Shown here: positions 1 through 10,250 of the stretch, one piece after another
How the letters are laid out: each line of letters opens with the position of its first letter
Position numbering within the stretch: position 1 is the stretch's first letter
Origin: Calliopsis andreniformis
Taxonomy: Eukaryota; Arthropoda; Insecta; Hymenoptera; Andrenidae
Assembly (NCBI RefSeq): GCF_051401765.1
Contig: NC_135071.1
Location: 16,718,961-16,782,960 of the forward strand
Length of the DNA: 64,000 bases
Direction of reading: 5' to 3'
The notes under the pieces: model-generated
The model's database searches: none
Told to the model about the DNA's origin: nothing
What the model saw: the letters and a program-made list of their open reading frames with translations, nothing else
Made by a program: the position numbers and the translations under genes

Positions 1-692
1 TTCCCGCTTTTCATGGGAAATTAGACTACTTTCTTTTTACACAGTTTTTTCTATATATTTTTATAAAGAAATTCGTTGTTTAAGATCGGTTTTGGAGGGT
101 CCTCTTTATAGGAAATTATTTCCTTAGACCTTTTTTTAGAGGGAAATTCTTTTATTCTACTATAATTCTCTTAGGCTTGTTTTAATTATTTTTTTGGCTT
201 GGATTTTTATTGTTCTTTTTTAATTATTTTTTTCGGTTTGTTTTAATATTGTTCCTGTTTTAATTAGTTTTTTGTACTTTATTATTCACGCTTTAAATTT
301 GTTTTTTAAATATTTTTAATTCTGTCGCTGTTTTTCTCTATCTTCCGTGTTTTCTAATTCTATTTCATTCTGTTGGAAACGTGGATATCTTTCATTTCTG
401 CGAATATTTTTAGTAGGAAGTAATTCTTTTGATGTTTTTTAATGCTATACTTTTTATGAGGAATTGCGCTTTTTGTAGTCTTTATGGAGCTACCTTTTTT
501 ATCACGGTAAATTGACTTTTTTTTATTCTCTTGAAAAAGGAGGGTGAGAACAGAGAAGAGATAACGAGAGAAGAAATATTACAATATTATATAATAGAAG
601 ATTTTTAGATAGAGAAGACAACGACAGAGGGTGAGTATTGTAAATTATAAGATACGAGGTGAGAGAAAGTAGTATTATGAGAAGAGACTATA

Positions 693-745
693 TATCCCCT
701 CAGTGCCAACAACACACTCTATAAAGTATAGGCACTGATGGGATA
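693..745. repeat. Short hairpin, 15-bp arms
   Basis: The left arm TATCCCCTCAGTGCC (693-707) and the right arm GGCACTGATGGGATA (731-745) pair with one mismatch around a 23-base loop. It could be the remnant of a small inverted-repeat element or a structured RNA. Nothing nearby decides between these. Confidence 0.6.
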
Positions 746-2679
746 AAACCCAGAAGAGATATGGAATTTTCAACCCAGAAAGAATTTTTTGGAATATTAA
801 TTACGAAAAACGGTCACCAATCTCTCTGAAAGTCGCAAACATGTTCACTTAACTTCGAAAAACGATTATGAAGAATACAACCCATGACACAGATGTTTCT
901 GTTAAGTTCACTTTCTTATTTTTATCACGACTATCAGCCACTTACCGACTCGACCTCATCCCAAAGGTATTAATTTGCTAATTAAGCTACGAAGTTGTTG
1001 AATCTATTCAGAGAACTTCTCAACTACAAATTATTCAAGCTACTTCAACACAACCAGTACTGCTAAAGACAATTCCTTAGACAAATTATTCGAATAACTT
1101 TATCTAAACAATTCTATCCTTTATTTGAACGTCATATGTCTAGCAAATAATTCTCTTGTAATCTCACAGCTTTAATTTCCCCTGAAAAAGATAATTTTTC
1201 AGCTCTGCCATTCCCGAAACACATATGTAGCATGTTACAATACGAAGACACTGACGACAATTAATACCACTTGCAGTAGAAATAACAAAAACAGAAATGC
1301 CCAAATAAAGAACAAATTGGTCACGCACTGGGTCACTTCCGAGCTTCTCCAGTCCCCAGGCGCTCGCGTATCCAATTAACGATTGTTTTTCGATAAAAAT
1401 CGTAAATCAACACGGAGTCGGGCGTGGCGTCCGCGTTCCGAGCGATAAAGTAGCCGAGCTGGAAGCGAAGGGACATAAATTGCAACGTGACCTTCGTCGC
1501 GTCCACCTTCCCCCGCGGGATGCAACTTACAAGATGAAATATAACGTCTGCCTCCCGGAACAGGTAACTTTAAATCGTCAAAAAGCGCGCGAGTTTTATT
1601 GCGCCCGCGTCGGCCATTAATAAAAAAAAGGAGAAGCAGCGGGGCCACGGTATAATTCGCCGATAACGAACAGAATAGAATCTTTTTACCAGCGTTGCTC
1701 CGCTCCCGTCTCGATTTACATACGGAAAGCGCGCTGCTCGTTATCAAAATGGACTCGTCTCGGGAAACGTGCGCGCTGGTCGGGGCGAAAATATTCCCTA
1801 AAGATAACTGGCGGTGGGTTTGTCGAAGGAGACGAAAAATGAAAAATAAATAGAAAAATATGGAGCATCGAAACCGAGCGAATAATTCGATTTTCCCCGT
1901 GCTCGATAACAGATGTTTCCATTTTATAAACACCTCCACCGAAAAATAATTCGGGTAAGAGCATAACAGGCGTCGAGTGCCACCTGCAGCTAGAGTATCA
2001 CTTCAGCCAGACCTCGCTCGAATATCCGACCCATCGGATCTGACTGAAACTTCGACGTCGATCAACGTGACTCTCGAACAACGTACGTGCGCTCAATTTT
2101 CGTTTTTATTGAAACTTCTACTCTTGATAGTTGCAGTCGTGCGCCGCCTGTGATAGGTATAAAACAATATTTCTTGAGAGCTGTTCCAGTGAAGCAGGGG
2201 AGCCACTGCTACTTTTTAATCTATTCGTTTTTTGGTATTAGATACTTAGAAAAGAATTTAAAAAAAATAAATGTGTGTGTAAATTCTGTACCTCAGAGCC
2301 AGACTAATTCGAGTCCATTTTTTTCAAAATTAAATTTTTTACAGGATCTTATTGCACTGTTTTTATTTTATGAAAATAATAGGAATTTGGTGAAGTTACG
2401 TTATAAGTGGAGGAAATTTAAAAAATAAATCTCTCCTGAAAAATAATAAGAATAAACTTTGGTTGGTCTAGCTTTAAGGTATGTAATTATTAAGGGGTGT
2501 TTAAATTACTAGGTTCAAGATTTCAAAGAAGAAGTGATAGTTAATTATAGTTAAGTGTACAGGGCACTTGATAAATGTCTGATATTTTAAAAGTGACTCT
2601 ACTTGCTAAAACGGAGAGAAAAGAAAGAACGAGGAAATTGTGTTTCAGGCTTTATTTGCGAGGAATTAATGGTTGAAGG

Positions 2680-2984
2680 GATGAGTAAAGTGTGTCTGAC
2701 GCGAGGACTTATACTACTTTACTTAACCTAGTTTGTGCGTGTCTACAGTAGTGTAAGTCACCGAGACAGTAGTACAAGTGTCAACGTCAGATATATTCCT
2801 CTCGTACTTTCAATTATCCTGTGGCTGTGGGATAAAACAGTTAACTCACATATTTCTATTTTTGAGAATTGATGTTAAGAGTTTCGAGCACCTGACCTAA
2901 TTTATTCTACTGACATCGCTACGTCTAACTCTGCTAATACACGCTAGCTGTAGAATAAGTCCCTAAGTCAGACACATCTCATCC
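2680..2984. mobile_element. MITE-like element with GTGTCTGAC-type terminal inverted repeats
   Basis: The left end carries GTGTCTGACGCGAGGACTTA and the right end, read on the other strand, carries GTGTCTGACTTAGGGACTTA. Both then run on to a TAYTCTAC or TACTAC sequence. The pairing continues outward through GGATGAG on both sides. The element is about 0.3 kb and has no coding capacity. A related pair of words occurs at about 6,977-7,042, so this is a small family. The superfamily is unknown. Confidence 0.6.
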
Positions 2985-3270
2985 TCAGAGGATCTTTAAA
3001 CCTTTTCACTATGATCAATAACTCTGAACTGAAGCCTCGAACTCAATCTAATCATTCCTCATTTTTATCCACTTCCAGCACATAGAATCATCCCTCAAAA
3101 TTTCAAACCACGCTTATTATCAAACACTCTCTGAATCGAAGGAAACCATATTCCCATTATCCGAAATAAACTAACGATTCCCTAGAAGTACCCCGCCGAG
3201 CCCCATCAATATAAGCATCCATTTCCCCAAGGAACAATAACCCGCTCTAAATCATCGGCTCCCTTCTCAG

Positions 3271-6200
3271 GTGGTGGGCAAGTGGTTCAACTCCCTGGAC
3301 ATGAGCACGGAGGAGCTGGTCTGGGCTCGGGGCACAAAGGACATACCCATTTCCGCGTGCTCGTTGCCCTGCGAGCCAGGCATGATAAAGAAGCAACAGG
3401 GTGACACTTGTTGCTGGGTGTGCGACCAGTGCGAGGAGTACGAGTTCGTCCAGGACGAGTACACCTGCATGGACTGCGGGCCAGGCTACTGGCCGCACGA
3501 GGACAAGCGTAGCTGCTACGAGCTGCCCATCAACCACATCAGATGGGACAGCGCGTTCGCGATCGTTCCAGCGGTGATTTCGTGCCTTGGGATCGTGGCC
3601 ACCCTCGCGGTCGCCTGTCTCCTCTTCCACCACAGGGACACGCCCGTGGTCAAGGCCTCTGGCCGCGAGCTGACGATCATCCTGCTGGCTGGAGTCCTCG
3701 TGTGCTACCTGAACACCTTCCTCCTCCTCGCGACGCCCACCACCGTCACCTGCATCCTGCAGAGGTTCGGCGTCGGGGTCAGCTTCAGCGCTGTCTACGG
3801 CGCCCTGCTGACGAAGACGAATAGAATCGCGAGGATCTTCGATTCTGCGTCGAGGTCCGCTGTCAGGCCCAGGTATATCAGCCCTGCGTCTCAGGTGTGC
3901 ATCGCTGCTGCCTTGATCGCGTTGCAGGTACGATTTTAGAGGTGGAGACTGAGGGTGAGATTTTGCCTTCAGAGTTTTCTGAGAGGCTGTTTATGGTGGT
4001 TTATGTTGTTATTGAATATTAATAGTCTCAGGCCATAATACTCAACTTCTTCGATATTTGAATCTTCTAATTTTTAATGTTGCAAATTTCCAAGTGATCG
4101 ATTCTTTTAGTATATAATATAGATCTCAAAATTTTCCAATATGGTAATTTTGAAGCTTTACATATAGAAATTTTGAGAACTTCATATTTTAAAAATTTGA
4201 GATCTTGAAATCTTGAAGTCTAGAGTTCCTAGAAATCCCTAGAAGCCTTAGAATCTCTTGGACTCTCTGATCTGTGGACTTTTGGACTCCTGGACTCCTG
4301 GACTCTTGGATTCTTGGACTCCTTGACTTTTGGACTTCTTGGACTTCTAGGATTTATTGAGTCTTGGAGTCTTTAATTCTTGAACTGTAGAACTCTAGAG
4401 CTCTTGAAACCTTGTAATCGTCACCTTTCCTCTCACGTTCCTCCCTATTTCCTAATTTCAGTGACACCTAAATCCTCCAACATCCTCAAACAGAAAACTT
4501 CTATTTTTACCATTCCAGGTGGTCCTAACGCTAGTCTGGATGATCATCGAGCACCCCGGCACAAGGTTCTCCTATCCAGACCGCAAGCAAGTGATCCTCA
4601 AATGCAACATCCAGGACATGAGCTTCCTGTTCTCCCAGCTGTACAATGCCCTGCTGATCCTCATTTCCACGATCTATGCCGTGAAGACACGCAAAATACC
4701 CGAGAACTTCAACGAGAGCAAGTTCATCGGCTTCACCATGTACACCACGTGGATTATCTGGCTGGCGTTCGTGCCAATCTACTTCGGAACCGGGAACGCT
4801 CACGAGATTCAGATCACAACGCTCTGCGTGGCGATCAGCTTGAACGCCACGGTCACCCTGGTGTGCCTGTACTCGCCGAAGGTTTACATCATCCTCTTCC
4901 AGCCTGACAAGAACATCCGCGGGAAGGTGACTATGGGAGACAAGCTGAAGAAGCAAAGCAGCAGCGCTGGGACCTCATCTCTCACCAAGTGTGAGTATTT
5001 CCTCGTTACAAGCTCATCCCTCCCCTCATTCCTTGGTACTACATCCCCATTTATCTTTATTCTCTCCCATGACAAGGCGAGAACGTGTCGCTGTGATACA
5101 AAGTGGCTTCGGGGAGACGTTTCTTATTCTCTATGTGCTCATCGCGCGTGGCGGACACAGTACTCGAATGAATTATTTATTCTCGAAGAGCTGGGGTTCA
5201 ACCTCTCTTGCGTCTCTCTTGGCTATGTTCCAAAGATCCCATCCCCTTCGTGGAAACTTGCAACTCGTGCACTGGTTTAGGGTTCAAGCTTGTTCTTCGT
5301 GGGAAATTTTAACCACTTTGTTGCCCCGATGTAGCCTAGATTCATGACTCTAGGTCGAGGTCGGTTTACCAAGGAGCGCCCCACTTTGACGATTTTCAAA
5401 AATTCAAGAGTATTTCCTGCATTCTTTTGGAGCATTTTGTATACGTGGAATACTATGGTAGAACGCTTTTCTGGAATTTGAATAATAGACTAAGTTGCAG
5501 CATTGAAAAGGGTCGACTTAAAACTTTCAACACATTTTTCTTGGCACCATGCTTTCCAAGGCTTCTGGCCTATCTCTGAAACTATTCACTCGATTGACCT
5601 CAAATATTGATTTACTATTCCCCAGTAAATTATCTACAGCGGAGAATATGATTCTTTCAATATTTTATTTCCTTAAATTCTTACGAATCTTCGAAATTGA
5701 TTTTCTTAAGAATGCCTAATTAAAAAACTGTCTATTTTTACTTTCTCGTTAACAGGCTAGCCGACTCCACTCATCCGAGATAACTGTTGCTGAAATCTTC
5801 CCACATCTTTTATTTTGATTTCCCCCTTATTGCCCAATCATCGAGGCATGTCCACCTAGTAAGACAGTCCCTTCGATTCTAATCAACGAGAAGCATTTCA
5901 AGAACCCAGAGAAAGGCGGCCTGTCGCCTCACTTTAAGGCGGCCAATTTTTCGGCCTCCTCGATGAGAAATCCGGGGTGCCTAATAACACCCCCGAATTC
6001 GCTGACTCGATCGCGAATTATGAAGCCCCCAAACACGTCGACAGACTCGGCTTTCTGCCAGCGCTTTGTAACTCGTACTGGTCCCGTTTTCGCTTCGTAT
6101 TTTCTGGTGTCCGCGCCTCCCCGACACGGAGTCGACCAGTTCGCGCGTCATTAACGGGGAACAAGGGTGAAACAAACTTCCCACCCTCAACCTCGGCCCG

Positions 6201-9161
6201 CAGTCCAAGAGAGGGGATCCAGCCGCCTCGGTCGAGACAAAAGCCGCGGAGGAACGAATTACGAACTTCATAATTTCGAATTCCTACATCCCCTTCCGCC
6301 TGTGCCCCCCTCCCTCCTTATTCTTACCCTCGTTAGAGGTATTCTCACCCTCGCCCCCTCCCCCACCATCCCAGGCATTCCGTCGCTCTGTGAGACAAAG
6401 GCTCGCTGAACGCGAAGAACGATTGGTACTCGATGCTAATTGCCCTCGTTTCTTATTCTTCCTCTGGTACCGAGACTGCGGGTCTCTATGTAGACAGATG
6501 GACGAATTCGCAACGGACGAACTATCTTCTCGGAATGATACTTGCAAAGGTGGAGGTCGGGGGTGGCAGGTTCGTTCTTGGCCAATTATCGTATGGAAAT
6601 TGACTCGCGGATATTCGCTACTGCCTGGTGTAATTAGGGGCTGATTGTATTGTGGTTTGTGCTTGTGGAGGATGGTAGTTAGAGTTCTGTTCTCTTTGGG
6701 CGGTGGTAGAACTGTCGGGGAAGTTGAAATGACTCGTGTGATTAGGATTTTCTATGCTCATTTTAATCTGTTAGAATTCTCTTTGCTGATGCTGAAGGAA
6801 AATTGAGAAGGTTTGCAGTGCACGTGTTTTCTCGAAAACTTGTGATTTTGGTATTTAAGTATGTACAGAGTGTTCGATGTCAGGTGTCAGAGAATTTAAA
6901 TTTAGATAGAGAAGATTGGATTTAGAGCTTTGTTTCTGAGTTATTCATTGTTAAGAAGACGCCTAAAATACGCATAAAATGTGTCCGACTTGAGACTTAT
7001 TCTACTGATTTCTCTGTGTCTGAGTTGTGACTTATTCTACTGAAAACTGTCATCGAACACCCACTAAGAATGTACATAAATATGTTATTGCATTTCCTTT
7101 TCTGTTTTTCCAAAAAATAATACGAAAAGAACTTTCATCAGTTCGACTCTCAGATAAACCATTATCCACACTATACACCTACTCATAATCTTGAATAAAC
7201 GAGACTGCTGACAATCGAGACTCTCCTAATCGATATTCCACTCTAATTGCAACCTACCACTAAATTCCCCGAGAATATGAGCTATCTTAAAACTAGCTCC
7301 CCCATAAATTTCCAGTATCGTGATGTTTCTGTATCCCACTGGGCCTCAATTATTAACTTAACTCGTGGATCTGGCGAAGCCAGCCTATCCTCCTCAGGGA
7401 ATCGTGCAGATATGAAAGTTTCGCGGAGTCGAGTCCTGGGTGGACAGCGATCGGTCTTCGAAAGTTAAATTGGAACCTCGCGTTTAATCTCCCCGGCCTG
7501 TGGCCGATCGAAGGAATTCATTTTGCTGCTGATGATATCTGGCGGCGATCGTTCGCGCAAAATTCCGCGAGCTCGTGGCTCGTCCCAGAGAAGAGGAGGC
7601 GGGTTTATTAAATTTTCAGAGGCTCCGAGAGCAATCAGCGTTGAAAATTCAACAAGATGTGCATCTTCGAGGTCTGAGCAAACTTTCGGTACGACTTTCT
7701 CAGGTGAATCAAGGTTAGCTGGTCGGCGATCGATCGGTCAGATTGTATTATTAACCGCGTACTAATTATCCGTTCGTTATCGGAGGAACCGAAACACGCA
7801 GTTAATATTGCACGAGAGGAAATACGCCATTGGCGCGATCGAACACCTCTTAACGCTAATTACAATCGACATTTCTCGCCCTCCTCCTCGAGGGAGGGCT
7901 AAACTCGTTCTTGTTCGCGCCAGTCGACTGACATCGATGAAATAGCTGTGGGTTGTTTTTTACAATCGTCGATCTTTTTCAATCCTTTTCACGGGGAATC
8001 GATACGTCCATGTTTTCTTGACGAGATTATCGTGGGCGGAGGCACGTTGTTTAACCTTGGTGCTAATTTGCTGCCTCTTTCTTTGTTTTTTATTCTGCTT
8101 CTTTCCTTCATCTCCTTTCACTGGCGCCTCGCCTAAGCGGCTAACTCTGGCTTCAACTACGCGTCAACTGACACGGTCCTCGCTTCGCAACTTTTTGCCC
8201 AGCTTTCTCGGCCCTTTGTTCAAAATTTCAGTTAACAGTCCCGGCGATGCAACGATGTTGGAAAGCTTTGTAGCTGACTTTTTTGTCCCCCTTATCTGCG
8301 TTCTTTCGCCGCTTTTGCCGCTTGCAAAGTTGTTACTCTTGTTTCACGCGTGTCAGCTGAGACACCCTTAATTTTCAGCCCCTCTTTGGTAATCTTCACT
8401 CCACGACGGACTGTGTGTAACCCCTTTATACAGCTTATAACGAGCGCACGCTTTTCAATCTTCTTATCCTTATGATTCCGACTTTTACCCGGCGGATCTA
8501 CTTGTCAGCCGTTTCGGGGGCCGTTCTGGAGCTCAGCTGTACACTGGAGAACTGGTATTCGAATTAGCTCTGAAATTTTATGCTGAATAGCGCTGAGGAA
8601 GATTCAGTGGAATAAGTATCCCCTAATCTTCAATGCTCAAGGTCTTAGAAATTTCGAATTCTGCGATTTCTGAGATATTCAGGTCCTCACATCTTGAAAT
8701 CTTTGAATATTCAATTACTCAAATTTCAAATATTCAAATATTCAAATATTCAAATATTCAAATATTCAAATATTCAAATATTCAAATTTTTAAATATTCA
8801 AATACTCAATTATTCAATTCTTGAAATCTTATAATCTTGAAGTCCTAAAACTTCTGAGATCTTGAGATGCTCAGATTTCTAGTCTTGAAACCTTCAACTA
8901 TTCAAAGTCTCAAACATTTCTGTCTATTTTGTAACGTTGAAATCTTGACGCCTTAATTTCTTCACATCTCACGGTCAAAGTACAATCCCATTGGCCCGTG
9001 TTCGCGGCTTTTCAGACACCGGCGGCGAGCTGACCAGCGAGAGCATGCCGCTTCAGAGCGCTCTGACGGCCGCGGTGCAGACGTCGGTGGGCGTGACGGA
9101 GATCTCCCTAACGTCGAACACGTCGGGCAAAACTAATAACGAGCAAGTGGCCCAGCTATAG
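3271..9161 (+). CDS. mGluR: Metabotropic glutamate receptor, 3' exons (partial)
   Basis: Class C GPCR, a presynaptic glutamate receptor of the group II (Gi/o-coupled, DmGluRA-like) type. Three exons are visible: 3,271-3,927, 4,519-4,990 and 9,016-9,161. Phases agree (0, then 1) and all use GT-AG junctions. The first exon holds the cysteine-rich domain (GDTCCWVCDQCEEYEF, YTCMDCGPGYWP) and the early transmembrane helices (KASGREL, ALLTKTNRIARIF, ISPASQV). The second holds the later helices (ENFNESKFIGFTMYTT, LVCLYSPKVYIILFQPDKN) and the start of the tail. The last exon encodes 48 residues ending NEQVAQL. The Venus-flytrap glutamate-binding domain is upstream of the window, so ligand specificity cannot be judged, and the insect mGluRX paralogue cannot be fully excluded. 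Helix 6 reads MYTTWIIWLAF where relatives have Cys in place of the first Trp. Confidence 0.9.
4200..4385. repeat. Degenerate 9-10 bp minisatellite (TTGGACTCC-type)
   Basis: This intron segment repeats words such as TGGACTCCTGGACTCTTGG and TTGGACTTCTTGGACTTC, after a run of CTTGAAATCTTGAAGTC. The units vary in length and base. It lies just upstream of the second receptor exon. Confidence 0.7.
4991..9015 (+). other. Long intron of the glutamate receptor gene (4.0 kb)
   Basis: It is bounded by the donor GTGAGT at 4,991 and an acceptor ending TTTTCAG at 9,015. No coding exon is recognised inside. Parts near 5.9-6.6 and 7.4-8.3 kb are richer in GC and CpG than the rest. These could hold regulatory sequence, but no specific site is identified. 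Two related words near 6,977-7,042 match the terminal repeats of the 2,680-2,984 element. Confidence 0.7.
8709..8815. repeat. AAATATTC tandem repeat
   Basis: A near-perfect 8-base unit, AAATATTC, is repeated about eight times at 8,727-8,787, with degenerate flanks built from the same words. It is one of several such tracts in the window. Confidence 0.9.
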
Positions 9162-9283
9162 ACCCGTCTTCGCGGCCCATAATTCAGATTTCAGAGACGT
9201 GGCTAGTGTGTCCTGGCAGCTGGCCAGCCGATAAGACCACGGCAGGAAGGGCCGCGAGTGAATAGTGCGGGAGGATCTGTGCT

Positions 9284-9289
9284 AATAAA
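9284..9289 (+). terminator. Candidate polyadenylation signal of the glutamate receptor
   Basis: An AATAAA hexamer lies about 120 bases after the receptor stop codon. It is the first canonical signal downstream. Use of this site is inferred only from position. Confidence 0.45.
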
Positions 9290-9745
9290 AAGAGGATTCG
9301 CCTGTCGCGACGTAGGTATATTGTGCATACGATCAGGCCTCGACAGAGGTGGGCGTGGGAGGGGACAGAACGAGCGCCAAAACGATGAGGGAGCGGTCGC
9401 TAAGAACCCTGTGACGCCAGGCTGCCCCTTTTTTCGTCCGACTTTTCCTTCACGCGACCGCCTTCGAACCTCCACGGACGGCCCGTGAGTAAGCTTAAGT
9501 TATTTATACAGACTCCAGGAGGTAACCGAACCCCTCTGAGGGAACAGAGGCGATGGAACGCCGCGGAAATGCCGACAGGCTTGTAATCGCGTTTAACCCA
9601 TTTGCATCGGATTACGGGGTGGTCCGAGTTGGCCTGCGTCAAGATGGAAATACCGTATTCTATCGTTATAAGCTACTCGCTGTGATCACTTTTGCTTCAC
9701 GTTATTTGGAGCACACTGGTTTCGGTTTCTTTTTTGTGCTGGGTA

Positions 9746-10250
9746 TAATTCAGTGCAAGCTGAAACAGGTCACGTAAATAGATCCTCTCCCAGATAGCAC
9801 ACGACGCATTGAAGACGTCTTTTTTATGTCCATTTTATCCCTGAACGTCTTACGACATCATTTCATAATTTGGACGTCTTAGAAATATCCAACAGGGTAC
9901 GTCGAGTCTAAAAACTTGCGAAATTTACTCCTATAAGGTGTCTTAAAGACACACTACATGAACGTCTTAAAGACTTACGCTTTTGGACGTTTTAAAGACG
10001 TCTGTTGGTTGTCTGAACGTCTTATAGACGAAATTAGAACGTTTTTAAGACGCTTCTGTGCTATATGGGCTGTTTTTAATAACTCGAAAATATAGAAACT
10101 AAAAAATACATCAAACTACTACTATATAAACAATTGTTCTTCTATAATATTCTTCCTTTGAAACCATTGGAATGATATCATGGGCAATTTTCGTGTCATT
10201 AAAAATAGAGAAGATATTTAAGTGGCCTGCTTCAGCTTGGACACCCTGTA
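9746..10250. mobile_element. MITE with AAGCTGAAGCAGG ends, interrupted by another element
   Basis: The left end reads GTGCAAGCTGAAACAGGTCA and the right end TGGCCTGCTTCAGCTTGG then ACACCCTGTA. The body after 10,070 matches the copy at 17,018-17,211, for example in CAATTTTCGTGTCATTAAAA. Removing 9,789-10,069 restores collinearity with that copy. It has no coding capacity. The ACAGGGTG-type ends resemble mariner-type ends, which is a guess only. Confidence 0.65.
9789..10069. mobile_element. 281-bp MITE with CCCAGATAGCAC ends, rich in GACGTCTT words
   Basis: The terminal inverted repeats CCCAGATAGCAC and GTGCTATATGGG pair with one mismatch. The interior repeats GACGTCTTA and TAAAGACG words that are themselves palindromic. 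A truncated relative begins at 61,166. There is no reading frame. The flanking duplication is short or absent (CT on both sides). Confidence 0.75.

Larger units (their letters stand above)
1..3270. other. Gene-free stretch, probably intron of the glutamate receptor gene
   Basis: No reading frame here resembles a known protein, and none shows exon-like splice signals joined to a conserved domain. The next exon on the + strand begins at 3,271 in mid-protein, so this DNA is most simply a receptor intron. The first 600 bases are very AT-rich with T-runs. Two inverted-repeat elements are listed separately. Confidence 0.6.

Noticed and set aside
1376..1939. A 187-codon open frame on the - strand
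   Set aside because: Low-complexity mixture of Arg, Ser and Phe with no family resemblance. It lies in what is probably a receptor intron.
2087..2428. A 113-codon open frame on the + strand
   Set aside because: Phe- and Asn-rich product of AT-rich intron sequence, with no motif or signal.
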